DNA of 64,000 nt, taken from positions 23,472 to 87,471 of the forward strand of contig JALEZD010000020.1 in assembly GCA_022772735.1 (NCBI GenBank), written 5' to 3'. Source of the stretch: Erysipelotrichaceae bacterium. Its GTDB lineage: Bacteria; Bacillota_I; Bacilli_A; Erysipelotrichales; Erysipelotrichaceae. Shown here piece by piece: positions 41,796 to 51,064 of this stretch (position 1 is the stretch's first letter; each line of letters starts with the position of its first letter). The notes beneath the pieces are model-generated. The model was not told where the DNA came from. It saw only the letters and a list, made by a program, of their open reading frames with translations, and did not search any database. Position numbers and translations under genes: made by a program.

Positions 41796-43304
41796 ATGTC
41801 AAATTATAACCTTAGTCTTACTTTTGAAAGCATATTAACAATTACACGAATGTTTTTGGATATTTTTATAATATGGTTGCTTTTGTATTATATGATTAGA
41901 ATTATTAGAAATAATTCAAGAACTTCTCAAATATTTAAAGGGATTTTATTAGTTATATTAATTGATATAACTGCAAAATTTTTAGGATTAAATACAGTTG
42001 CGTATTTTGCGGATATTTTTGTTAACTGGGGTTTTTTAGCTATAATTATAGTTTTCCAACCTGAAATTAGATCATTACTTGAAAAGTTAGGGAAAACAAG
42101 TGTTTTTAGTAGAATTACAACTCTTTCAGGGAATGAAAAGGAGCACTTAGTTGACCAGATTGTTACAGCAACAATGTTACTTTCAAAAGATCAAACAGGT
42201 GCACTTATTAGTATTGAACAAAGTCATTCTTTAAATGATTTTGTAAAAACAGGAACTCCTATTAACTCTATTGTTACTGCTGAATTACTTACATCTATTT
42301 TTGTGACATCAACACCATTACATGATGGAGCAGTAATAATCCAAGGAGATAGAATTGCATGTGCAAGCGCATATTTTCCTCCTACAAATTTAGAAGTTCC
42401 TTCTAGATATGGAGCAAGACATAGAGCGGCAATAGGTATTAGTGAAATAACAGATGCACTCACAATAGTTGTTTCAGAGGAAACTGGAAGTGTATCTATT
42501 GCAGAAAATGGGAAATTGATATCTGTTAATAGAAAAGAATTAAGAAATTACTTATTAAGAGTAATTTGTGGAGCTGAAACTGAAGTGAAAACTACTATTA
42601 TAAAAAATAAAGCTCCACTAAAAATTGAAGATGAATATACAATTGAGCCTGCTCAAGAAAAAGAAAATACAAAGAAGATTGAATCTGAAAAGAGATTTGA
42701 TACGGCAGTATTAAGTAAACTTGCAATAAAAGATCATGCAAAAAAACTTGATGAAAAAGAAGAAGTAGTTGAAATTGTTGAAGAAGAAGTTTCCGAAGAG
42801 AAACCTAGAAAAATGAGATTTAATATTTTTAATAGAAAACAAAAAGTTAAGGAAGAAGTACAGAATATTTCTGAAAATGAACCTGTTGAAGAAGTTTTTG
42901 AAGAACCTGCTGAAAACTCTTACGAATTTGAAGAAAATGAAGTTAAAAAAGAAGAACCTCTTGATGAAAGAGCGAATATTGAATTTAAATTCCCAAAGAA
43001 AAAGGAAAGAATAATACCTTCATATCCAATGCATGAAAATAATGTTAGAGTTATGGGAATTGAAGAAGTTAAAAAAGAAGAAAATGTAGAAGAAGTTATT
43101 TCTAATCCAAATGATTCAAGAGATACAAGTTTTGATACAACTTCAATTGATATAAATAAATTAATGGGATTTGAAAATGAATTAGATGATACTTTTGCGA
43201 TGGTTGATGGTTTTGAAGTCGCAAAGAAAAAAACAACTGCAGCTTTTAGTGCTATTGAAGAAATAACACCACCCCAAAATAGTGAAAGAGGAGGTGAACA
43301 GTAA
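41796..43304 (+). CDS. cdaA: Diadenylate cyclase CdaA with long acidic C-terminal tail
   Basis: A 502-residue protein, started at ATG 41796 (RBS AAAGGAG; the GTG 9 bp upstream is less well placed). Three membrane spans lie in residues ~12-85. The DAC domain (about 95-260) has the diagnostic TPLHDGAVIIQGDRIACASA and RHRAAIGISE motifs, so it should make c-di-AMP. Typical CdaA ends near residue 270. Here about 240 further residues follow, low in complexity and very rich in Glu and Lys (EEVVEIVEEEVSEEKPRK; EEPLDERANIEFKFPKKK), probably disordered. cdaR starts at its last stop base. The tail may regulate or localise the cyclase; that is inference. Confidence 0.95.
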   Translation: MSNYNLSLTFESILTITRMFLDIFIIWLLLYYMIRIIRNNSRTSQIFKGILLVILIDITAKFLGLNTVAYFADIFVNWGFLAIIIVFQPEIRSLLEKLGKTSVFSRITTLSGNEKEHLVDQIVTATMLLSKDQTGALISIEQSHSLNDFVKTGTPINSIVTAELLTSIFVTSTPLHDGAVIIQGDRIACASAYFPPTNLEVPSRYGARHRAAIGISEITDALTIVVSEETGSVSIAENGKLISVNRKELRNYLLRVICGAETEVKTTIIKNKAPLKIEDEYTIEPAQEKENTKKIESEKRFDTAVLSKLAIKDHAKKLDEKEEVVEIVEEEVSEEKPRKMRFNIFNRKQKVKEEVQNISENEPVEEVFEEPAENSYEFEENEVKKEEPLDERANIEFKFPKKKERIIPSYPMHENNVRVMGIEEVKKEENVEEVISNPNDSRDTSFDTTSIDINKLMGFENELDDTFAMVDGFEVAKKKTTAAFSAIEEITPPQNSERGGEQ

Positions 43305-44707
43305 TGGTTGAAAATAGAAAAAATAATGATTCTAATAACAAAATCGAAATTGCAAATAGAATTGCGAATCAAAGTAAAAAGGTTGTAAAAACATATGCAC
43401 ACATTGAAGATAACTTTTTAAGGCTATTTAGATGGTTTTCTTCATGGATTGATAAAGCTTTATTTAATGCCAAATACGGGAAATTTATTTCTTTAATTTT
43501 AGCCATTTTGTTATATTTAACAGTTAACTTCAATTCTGAAAATACTTTGTTTGCCTCACAAATTCAAAGTTCTAGGGATAAAAATGGTGTAAGTGTTACA
43601 GCATTATATAATGAAGAAACTTTTGAAGTTTCGGGTTTACCTTCAACAGTTAATATTACAATTACTGGAGATGGCTCATCTGTAAATGCTTCTTATAATT
43701 CTGAGGGAGTAGTAATTGCTAATCTTGAAGGATTAACAGAAGGTGTTCACAATGTTAAACTTACTACTCAAGGTTTTTCAGAAAGTACAAATATAAAGAT
43801 TGAACCATCAAATGTATTAGTTACTCTTAGGAAGAAAACAACTCGTCAGTTTGATTTGAGTTATGATTTTATTAATTTATCTAAGATGGATAGTATTTAT
43901 AGTGTTGGAGTACCTGAATTCGAATATACAAAGGTAAATGTTAGAGCCTCTAAAGAAACGTTAGATTCAATTTCTTTTGTAAAAGCATTAATTGATGTAT
44001 CCGGTCAAAGTACAGATTTTACAAATCAAGCTAGTTTAGTTGCCTATGATAAAAATGGTTTACCTGTTAATGCAGATATTGTTCCAAATACAATTACTGT
44101 TAAAGTTCCTGTAACATCTCCAAATAAAACAGTACCGATTGTTGTTCAGGCAATTGGTGATGTAATAGAAGGAAAAGCTATTGACTCGATAAAGATGGAC
44201 CAACAAACAGTTACAATATATGGTTCTGAATCGGTATTATCAAAAATTGACCAAGTTGTTGTAACAGTAGATATGTCTACTATATTAAAGGATTCAACTT
44301 TATTAAGACCAATAACGTTGCCAACAGGTGTTAATTCATCAAGTATTAATCAAATTACAATGGAAGTTACTCTTGCGGATGCAATTGTTAAAACAATAGA
44401 AGGTGTCACAATTAATTATAAAAATAATGTAAATAATTATAGATTTGGTGCAGATAATAATGTTGTTACAGTTCCAGTTGATGTTATTGGAAGTGAAAAG
44501 AACATTGCTAATATTACAAAAGATGATATTAATGTTTATTTTGATATGTCAAATGCAGTTCCAGGTCCACAAGAATTCCAACTTATTGTTGAACAACCTG
44601 CAAATACATTTGTTAAATATTCTTTAAAGCAAACAACTTATAAAGGTGTTGTTGTTGGAGAGAATGTTGATCAAAGTCAAAGTCAAGAAACAGGAGGAAA
44701 TGAATAA
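43304..44707 (+). CDS. cdaR: CdaA regulator CdaR (YbbR-domain protein)
   Basis: A 467-residue extracytoplasmic protein. A charged N-terminus is followed by a single membrane span (FISLILAILLYLTVNFN, about residues 62-78) and four YbbR-type beta domains (about 95-175, 180-270, 275-360 and 365-455). KVNVRASKETLDSISFVKALIDVS and VTIYGSESVLSKIDQVVVTV are typical YbbR strands. CdaR binds CdaA and modulates c-di-AMP production. Start and stop overlap both neighbours by one base or more (TAATG). Confidence 0.93.
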   Translation: MVENRKNNDSNNKIEIANRIANQSKKVVKTYAHIEDNFLRLFRWFSSWIDKALFNAKYGKFISLILAILLYLTVNFNSENTLFASQIQSSRDKNGVSVTALYNEETFEVSGLPSTVNITITGDGSSVNASYNSEGVVIANLEGLTEGVHNVKLTTQGFSESTNIKIEPSNVLVTLRKKTTRQFDLSYDFINLSKMDSIYSVGVPEFEYTKVNVRASKETLDSISFVKALIDVSGQSTDFTNQASLVAYDKNGLPVNADIVPNTITVKVPVTSPNKTVPIVVQAIGDVIEGKAIDSIKMDQQTVTIYGSESVLSKIDQVVVTVDMSTILKDSTLLRPITLPTGVNSSSINQITMEVTLADAIVKTIEGVTINYKNNVNNYRFGADNNVVTVPVDVIGSEKNIANITKDDINVYFDMSNAVPGPQEFQLIVEQPANTFVKYSLKQTTYKGVVVGENVDQSQSQETGGNE

Positions 44708-46038
44708 TGGGAAGATATTTTGGAACTGATGGTATTAGAGGCAAAGCTAATGTAGAGCTAGATGCTAAAAAAGCGTTTGATGTCGGTAGATATTTAGGTT
44801 ATTTTTACAGTAAAAATAAAAGGGGCAAAATTTTAATAGGGAAAGATACAAGACTTTCTAGTAGCATGTTTGAGAGTGCATTAGCTGCGGGTATTACTGC
44901 AAGTGGTGCAGATGTTTATCTTGTTGGATATTGTCCAACACCTGCAATTGCATATCTTGCAAAAACTAGGAGTTTTGATTGTGGTGCAATGATTTCCGCA
45001 AGTCATAATCCATATTATGATAATGGAATTAAAATTTTCAGTAATGAAGGTGTAAAATTATCAAGTGATATTGAAGATTTGATTGAAGACTATATTGATG
45101 GAAAATTAGAGATTGAATATAAAACTGACAATCAAATAGGTAGAATAATTGAATATCAACATGGATTAGAATTGTATATGGATTATCTGGAAGAAAAATT
45201 TCCATTGGATTTAAGTGGAATGAATATAGCTCTTGATTGCGCAAATGGTTCTGCAAGTACAACCGCAAGACAGTTATTAAGTAGATTTAATGCGAATTGT
45301 ACGGTAATTAATAATGATCCAAACGGTACTAACATTAATACAGATTGTGGTTCAACTCATCCAGAAGCAATAATATCACTTATGAAAAGTGGTAATTATG
45401 ATATTGGTTTTGCGTTTGATGGAGATGCTGATAGATTAATCGCAATAGATAAAAATGGAGAGTTATTGACAGGCGATCATGTACTTTATGCGTGTGGTAA
45501 ATATTTAAAAGAAAAAGGAATGTTAAAAAATAATACAGTTGTTACAACCGTAATGGCAAATTTGGGATTATTTAAAGTGTTCGATAAAATGAATATTAAT
45601 TTGGTTTCAACTAAAGTTGGTGACAAATATGTTTATGAAGAAATGGTAAAAAATGATTATATACTTGGAGGAGAACAATCAGGTCACATTATTTTTAGTG
45701 ATTATCTAACAACTGGAGATGGCTTATTAACTGCATTAAATTTGTTGTTTGTAATGAAGAGTTTAAATGAAAATTCAAACGAAATTGCAAATGAATTAAA
45801 AATTTTTCCTCAGCTTTTAGTGAATGTTAAAGTTAAAGATAAAGAATCAGTTTTGAATGATGAAATAATAAATAAAAAAATAAAAAATGTTGAAGAAGCT
45901 TTAAATAACAACGGAAGAATACTTGTTAGACCAAGTGGTACAGAACCACTAATAAGAGTTATGGTTGAAGCTGAAACTGATGAAATATGTCAGGAAATGG
46001 TTTATAAAATTGTCGATTTAATTGAAGCTCATGGGTAA
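44707..46038 (+). CDS. glmM: Phosphoglucosamine mutase
   Basis: A 443-residue alpha-D-phosphohexomutase converting glucosamine-6-phosphate to glucosamine-1-phosphate for cell-wall synthesis. MGRYFGTDGIRGKAN at the start, the phosphoserine loop GAMISASHNPYYDNGIK (about residues 93-109), metal loop FAFDGDADRLIAID (about 235-248), and C-terminal RPSGTEPLIRVMVEAE (about 411-426) are all present. It completes the conserved cdaA-cdaR-glmM operon, where GlmM also restrains CdaA in other Firmicutes. Confidence 0.97.
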   Translation: MGRYFGTDGIRGKANVELDAKKAFDVGRYLGYFYSKNKRGKILIGKDTRLSSSMFESALAAGITASGADVYLVGYCPTPAIAYLAKTRSFDCGAMISASHNPYYDNGIKIFSNEGVKLSSDIEDLIEDYIDGKLEIEYKTDNQIGRIIEYQHGLELYMDYLEEKFPLDLSGMNIALDCANGSASTTARQLLSRFNANCTVINNDPNGTNINTDCGSTHPEAIISLMKSGNYDIGFAFDGDADRLIAIDKNGELLTGDHVLYACGKYLKEKGMLKNNTVVTTVMANLGLFKVFDKMNINLVSTKVGDKYVYEEMVKNDYILGGEQSGHIIFSDYLTTGDGLLTALNLLFVMKSLNENSNEIANELKIFPQLLVNVKVKDKESVLNDEIINKKIKNVEEALNNNGRILVRPSGTEPLIRVMVEAETDEICQEMVYKIVDLIEAHG

Positions 46039-46052
46039 TACCATGAGTTTTT
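46028..46052 (+). terminator. Terminator after glmM
   Basis: Stem CTCATGG (46028-46034) with CCATGAG (46041-46047), 6-nt loop, then TTTTT. It spans the glmM stop codon. Only 28 bp remain before the response-regulator gene, so some read-through may feed it. Confidence 0.75.
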
Positions 46053-46079
46053 ATGATATATTATTTATGAGGATTGCTT

Positions 46080-46739
46080 ATGAAAAAAGTTATAAATATT
46101 GTAGAGGATGAAAAAGATTTAAACGAACTTGTTAAAAGATATTTAGAGAAAGAAGGATATGAAGTTAGATCATATTTAACTTTTGATGATGCTGCAAAAC
46201 ACACAAGTGATGAAGATGTTCATTTGTGGATTTTGGATATTATGCTTGATGATAAAAGTGGCTTTGATTTAATTGAAGAAATAAGAATGCACAGTAGTGA
46301 TATTCCTGTTATTTTTATGTCTGCTAGAGACAAAGAATTTGACAGGATTATCGGGCTTGAAAAAGGAAGTGATGATTATATAACAAAACCTTTTTCTCCA
46401 AAAGAATTGGTTCTTAGAGTTAATAATATAATTAAAAGGATATATAAAGAAGAAAGTACAAGAATCAAAGTAGATGGATATGAAATTGATGAAAATCAAA
46501 GAATTGTATATGATAAAAACAATGTACTAGAACTTACAACTAAAGAATTTGATTTACTTATGTTATTTGTTAAGAATAGGCAAACTGCTTTTTTGCGTGA
46601 ACAAATTTTAGAAAAAGTATGGGATACAAATTATTTTGGTTCAGATAGAGTGGTTGATGACACATTGAGAAGGCTTAGAAAGAAAATGCCTAATTTAAGC
46701 ATTCATACAATTTATGGTTTTGGTTATAGGTTGGGATAA
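46080..46739 (+). CDS. OmpR-family response regulator
   Basis: A 219-residue two-component regulator, started at ATG 46080 (GAGG 6-10 bp upstream). The receiver domain (about 1-118) has the acidic pair EDEKD, the phosphorylated Asp in WILDIMLDD (about 52) and the Lys of ITKPFSP (about 100). The winged-helix output domain (about 125-219) includes LTTKEFDLLMLFV and the end DDTLRRLRKKMP...YGFGYRLG. The kinase gene starts at the base after its stop. Target genes unknown. Confidence 0.93.
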   Translation: MKKVINIVEDEKDLNELVKRYLEKEGYEVRSYLTFDDAAKHTSDEDVHLWILDIMLDDKSGFDLIEEIRMHSSDIPVIFMSARDKEFDRIIGLEKGSDDYITKPFSPKELVLRVNNIIKRIYKEESTRIKVDGYEIDENQRIVYDKNNVLELTTKEFDLLMLFVKNRQTAFLREQILEKVWDTNYFGSDRVVDDTLRRLRKKMPNLSIHTIYGFGYRLG

Positions 46740-48134
46740 ATGAAAAGAATAAATTTATGGATTAGAGAACTTTCCCTTTCGCAACAACTTTTGTCATTGG
46801 TGTTTTTTGTTGTTGCAACATTTTCTGTGTTCTTCTTTATGTTTTTATCTAAAAATGTAAATCAGTTTGTAGAGAATGAATTGTTTAAACTTTTACACAA
46901 TTCTCAAAATAATATCATATATTATTTGGATGATGCTGCTGTTGACAAGGAAAATACTGATAATAACATTGTTCATATTTTATTTTATAAAGATTTATCA
47001 TACACAATAATAGGTAATAAAAGTGTGTCTGAAGATGTAATTTCTACAGTAAAAGATACAGTTAAAAATCATGATATTGATACAAGTGATTATATATATA
47101 CAAAAGGCAATTCTTCCATTTTATATACAGTTACTAAAATGGATAACAATGTAAAAATTGTATCCCTTTTAAGTGATACATATAGAACTGAATTTAGGAA
47201 TGCTCTTGTAAATAGTGTTATCAATATAAACATATTCGTTGTGTTTGGTTTGTTTGTTATATTGACATTATGGGTTGGTAGCATAATTCATCCATTAAAT
47301 TTAATTAGGAATTATGTAGATAAAATACGAAAGGATGAGAAAACAACATTAAAAATTGACAGAAAGGATGAAATTGGAGATGTTGCCCATGCTATCTTGA
47401 TGATGGAAGAAGAAATCAGCAAACAAAATAGAATTAAAGAGGAAATGATACAAAATATATCTCATGATTTAAAAACTCCAATTGCTACAATAAAATCATA
47501 TGCAGAAAGTATTAAAGATGGTATTTATCCTTATGGAACACTTGAGGCAAGTTGTGATGTGATTATTGAACATTCATCAAGGCTTGAGAAAAAAGTTTAT
47601 AGTTTAATCATGTTAAATAAAATGGGATATTTAAGTGATAGTGAACCTGGAAATAATTTAGATATGAAAAATCTTATTGAAAAAGTTGTCATATCAATGA
47701 AGGCTATAAATCCAGATATTGAAATAAAGACAAACCTTCAAAATGTAAAGTTTCATGGTGAAGAGGAACCCTGGAGAATTGTTGTTGAAAATCTTTTAGA
47801 TAATGCACTGAGATATGCTAAAAGTTATGTGGAAATTAAATTGCTTGATGGTGAACTTTGTGTTAGTAATGATGGTATAAACATATCTAAAGATAGAATG
47901 AATAAACTATTTAAACCATATGAAAAAGGCAGTGATGGACAATTTGGACTAGGGCTTTCTATCGTGTTTAGGGTTGTTACAACATATGGATATAATGTGT
48001 GTGCAGAGAATTTAAACGAAGGAGTTTCTTTTAGGGTTTATAAAAATGTGTATAATAAAAACATTGTGGAAGAAACAGTTGTAGAAGAAGTTATAGATGT
48101 TGTAAGTAAAAAAGATTTACCAAATAAAAAATAA
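46740..48134 (+). CDS. Membrane sensor histidine kinase
   Basis: A 464-residue kinase. Two membrane spans (about residues 18-40 and 155-178) bracket an extracytoplasmic sensor of about 115 residues. HAMP follows (about 180-230), then the H-box NISHDLKTPIATIKSYAES (His near 241), N-box VENLLDNALRYAKSY (about 345-359) and a G-box FGLGLSIVFRVV. The catalytic domain is compact and is followed by an unusual acidic tail (about 435-464). It is cotranscribed with the response regulator just upstream. Signal unknown; proximity to cdaA-glmM might hint at cell-wall stress. Confidence 0.93.
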   Translation: MKRINLWIRELSLSQQLLSLVFFVVATFSVFFFMFLSKNVNQFVENELFKLLHNSQNNIIYYLDDAAVDKENTDNNIVHILFYKDLSYTIIGNKSVSEDVISTVKDTVKNHDIDTSDYIYTKGNSSILYTVTKMDNNVKIVSLLSDTYRTEFRNALVNSVININIFVVFGLFVILTLWVGSIIHPLNLIRNYVDKIRKDEKTTLKIDRKDEIGDVAHAILMMEEEISKQNRIKEEMIQNISHDLKTPIATIKSYAESIKDGIYPYGTLEASCDVIIEHSSRLEKKVYSLIMLNKMGYLSDSEPGNNLDMKNLIEKVVISMKAINPDIEIKTNLQNVKFHGEEEPWRIVVENLLDNALRYAKSYVEIKLLDGELCVSNDGINISKDRMNKLFKPYEKGSDGQFGLGLSIVFRVVTTYGYNVCAENLNEGVSFRVYKNVYNKNIVEETVVEEVIDVVSKKDLPNKK

Positions 48135-48169
48135 ATCCATGATAAGTTTAAGGATTTATTTTTTTTTTA
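48129..48169. terminator. Bidirectional terminator between two kinase genes
   Basis: Arms AAATAAATCC (48129-48138) and GGATTTATTT (48152-48161) with a 13-nt loop. T runs follow on both strands. It separates the convergent two-component operons. Confidence 0.85.
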
Positions 48170-49531
48170 TTAATCTGCAGTATTAAACCATATATTAAAT
48201 TGCATGAAATTATTATCTATATTTTTAAACTCATAAGTATAGTTATGAGTTTCCAATATTTGTTTTACTAAATACAATCCCATTCCACTTCCACCATCTT
48301 TTTTGCTTCTGCTAAAATCTGGTCTATAAAATGGATTAAAAATTTGTTCTAGTTCATTTTTATTTAAAAAATATTCTGCTTGATTTTCAATAGTTAAGCA
48401 ATTGCCTTTAATAATTATTTTTATTAAACCGTTTTGTTTTGTATATCTAAAAGCATTATCCAATATATTTTTTATTGCTTTTAGTATATAAATTTTATTT
48501 GCACTTACTTTTAAAGGTTGCATATTTACAGAAAAATCGTAATTTTTTATTTTGGCAAAAGTATTATAAAAATTTAAATTTTCTAATATTAACTCATTTA
48601 ACATAAATTGTTCTTGATTGTTTTTAATGATACTACTATTTGTTGCATCAAGTATTGATTGAACTAGTATAGCTTGTTCATCTAAAATTTCTCTGCATTT
48701 TTTTAAATAAACTTCATGGTTTTTGAAATCTCCAATGTTGTACATCATTCCCTCTATCAAACCAATCATGCTTGCAATAGGGGTTTTTAATTCGTGCGAT
48801 GTAATTCTTAGAAATTCAGATTTTTGATTATCATTATATATTGCGTTATTTTTTTCTTTTTCTAATTCTTTTATAGTAGTCAAAAGATTTTTATATAGAT
48901 TATTTATATTTGTAGCTAAAAATGATATTTCATCATCTCCAGCTATTTTGCATTCTATTCCTTCTTCTAACTTTTGCATTTCTTTTGTTGTTTTTGAAAT
49001 ATATTTTATTCTTTTTGTTGATAAATGACTGTATACATATGCTGCAAAGCTTGTAAGACTTATTATAACGATTAACACAAACGGATAAAAAGTTATAAGA
49101 GTCCCGCTTAAATTGGATAATGAATTAAATGCATATTCACCTTGAATAACTATATTTTCACCACTTTTAGTAACTATTAAATAAGACCAAACTCCAACTT
49201 GATCAAAGTTTTGATTATTTAATTCTTCTAATTCATTTTTTATAGTTTCTGTATTTTCTACATTTGGATAAATTATATTTCCATCTGCATCAATTACAGT
49301 AAAAAATATGTTTTTCTGTTTTTCATCATCTATTTTCAATCTGCTAAAAATTTCATCTAATGATTTATTTTCTAGATTTGTTACTACTTTTATAAATTCC
49401 CTTTTTAACTCGATTTCTTTGAGTTGATTATAGTAAATTGGTATACCAAAATAAAGGAGTGTTAAAATGGACGTAATAGTTAAAATCATCATTCCACTTA
49501 CTATTAAAAATTGTTTCCTTACAATTCCCAT
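48170..49531 (-). CDS. Membrane sensor histidine kinase, second system
   Basis: A 453-residue kinase. Spans at about residues 8-30 and 143-165 enclose a sensor domain of about 110 residues. HAMP (about 166-220) and a coiled linker precede the H-box RITSHELKTPIASMIGLIEG (His near 247). The N-box is KNILDNAFRYTKQNG (about 363-377) and the G-box KDGGSGMGLYLVKQIL near 415-430. It lies 2 bp downstream of its response regulator. Signal and regulon are unknown. Confidence 0.92.
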   Translation of the reverse strand: MGIVRKQFLIVSGMMILTITSILTLLYFGIPIYYNQLKEIELKREFIKVVTNLENKSLDEIFSRLKIDDEKQKNIFFTVIDADGNIIYPNVENTETIKNELEELNNQNFDQVGVWSYLIVTKSGENIVIQGEYAFNSLSNLSGTLITFYPFVLIVIISLTSFAAYVYSHLSTKRIKYISKTTKEMQKLEEGIECKIAGDDEISFLATNINNLYKNLLTTIKELEKEKNNAIYNDNQKSEFLRITSHELKTPIASMIGLIEGMMYNIGDFKNHEVYLKKCREILDEQAILVQSILDATNSSIIKNNQEQFMLNELILENLNFYNTFAKIKNYDFSVNMQPLKVSANKIYILKAIKNILDNAFRYTKQNGLIKIIIKGNCLTIENQAEYFLNKNELEQIFNPFYRPDFSRSKKDGGSGMGLYLVKQILETHNYTYEFKNIDNNFMQFNIWFNTAD

Positions 49532-49533
49532 TT

Positions 49534-50184
49534 TTATATTTCCTCTATTTGATAGCCTCGTCCAACTATTGTTTTTAAAGGCAATGAAGGGAGTTTTTTT
49601 CTCAAATTTTTCATGTGATTATCTAAAACTCTACTATAGCTATCATCATAACCCCAAATAGCGGACATTAATTGTTCTCTTGGTACAATTTTGCCTGTTT
49701 TTTTAGCTAGATAAACTAATATATCATATTCTTTTTTTGTTAATATAACTTCATTTTTATTGTGTAATACAGTTCCTTCATTAACTTTTATAATTATGTC
49801 ATTTAATATTATATTGTTTTCTTTTGTGGTATTTCTAAGTATGTTTTCTACTCGTTTAACTAATATTGTTGGCGAGAAAGGTTTAACAACATAATCACTA
49901 ATCATATTGTTGAAACTAATTAATTGAGTATATTCATCGTTTATTGCAGTAAGCATCATAATTGGTACGTCAGAGTTTTTTCTTATTTCTTTTAATAATT
50001 CTATACCACTTATTGATGGAATCATGATATCTAAAATTATCAAATCAAATGTTTCAGAATTAAATTTTTCTAAAGCAATTTGTCCATCAAATACTGGCAC
50101 AACATTGTATTTATTTTCTTTTAAAAACTCACAAATAACTTGATTAATTATTATATCATCTTCAACAACTAAAATATTTGCCAT
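49534..50184 (-). CDS. OmpR-family response regulator, second system
   Basis: A 216-residue regulator. I start it at ATG 50184 (MANILVVEDD), which has GTGAGGA 5 bp upstream; an ATG 21 bp earlier would add seven residues not seen in the family. The receiver has Asp in LIILDIMIPSISG (about 50) and VVKPFSP (Lys near 100). The DNA-binding domain has LTKKEYDILVYLAKKTG and ends DNHMKNLRKKLP...GRGYQIEEI. Partner of the kinase at 48170-49531. Confidence 0.92.
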   Translation of the reverse strand: MANILVVEDDIIINQVICEFLKENKYNVVPVFDGQIALEKFNSETFDLIILDIMIPSISGIELLKEIRKNSDVPIMMLTAINDEYTQLISFNNMISDYVVKPFSPTILVKRVENILRNTTKENNIILNDIIIKVNEGTVLHNKNEVILTKKEYDILVYLAKKTGKIVPREQLMSAIWGYDDSYSRVLDNHMKNLRKKLPSLPLKTIVGRGYQIEEI

Positions 50185-50335
50185 ATTATCCTCACTTTGT
50201 ATCATTATATAAAACTATAGAATACAAAAATAGTAACTTCAATAATAATAATTAAAAAAACAGATAAAAAACAGATTGAACATACATTAAAAATAGTTTA
50301 ATTTGGTATTATTCATAAGGTGAAAGGAGAAAATT

Positions 50336-51034
50336 ATGAAAGATAATAGAATTACAGTTCTTAAATGGTATGACATACTTATATTGACAATAATTTTGTT
50401 TGGACATGGTATATACAATTCCACAATACAATATATTGCTTTGAAAAATAATGTGTTGACTCTTGATGATACTTTGACATTTACATCAGCGATAAATTAT
50501 CAAGCACTTGTGACACAATCAATATTGTTGTTTGTTGCGTTTATATATTTATTAATTAGAAATTTTGATTTTTCAATTTTTTATAAAAAAATTAGAATTA
50601 CACCTTGGTTAATACCGCAAATTATTGGTGTTTTTGTAGTAGCTGCATTTGCAATGGATATTTATTATATTTTGACTTATAGCTTTGGTATAAGAGCAAT
50701 ACCAAGTATGTTTGAAATATTTTCTAAAATGGATATATCATTAATACTTTATTCATTATTAAATGGATTTTATGAAGAAATATTTTTTCTTGGGATTTGT
50801 TTAGCAGTAAAACCAGAACATACTAAATGGGCGTTTTTATATTCGTTAATTATTCGCTGCAGTTTCCATACTTATCAAGGATTAACAACAGCATTAGGAT
50901 TAGGAATTATATTGGGTAGTATTTTCTACTTCTTATACAAAAAAATAAAACCTGAAAACTTATTGCCATTTTTCTTGGCACATTCTATTGCAGATATTAT
51001 AGGGTTATCAGTGATTTTCTATTTTTTTATATAA
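50336..51034 (+). CDS. CPBP-family intramembrane metalloprotease homologue
   Basis: A 232-residue membrane protein with about six to seven spans. The CPBP/Abi motifs are visible: LNGFYEEIFFLGI with the Glu-Glu pair (about residues 146-147), IIRCSFHTYQGL with the first His (about 180), and LAHSIADIIGL with the second His (about 216). These residues form the metal site of Rce1-like proteases. In Firmicutes such proteins serve bacteriocin immunity, regulatory proteolysis or unknown roles. RBS AAAGGAGA is 5-7 bp before ATG 50336. It lies 30 bp before a PrsW homologue. Confidence 0.85.
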   Translation: MKDNRITVLKWYDILILTIILFGHGIYNSTIQYIALKNNVLTLDDTLTFTSAINYQALVTQSILLFVAFIYLLIRNFDFSIFYKKIRITPWLIPQIIGVFVVAAFAMDIYYILTYSFGIRAIPSMFEIFSKMDISLILYSLLNGFYEEIFFLGICLAVKPEHTKWAFLYSLIIRCSFHTYQGLTTALGLGIILGSIFYFLYKKIKPENLLPFFLAHSIADIIGLSVIFYFFI

Positions 51035-51064
51035 GTATTTCATCTATGATATTTGGAGGGTATA

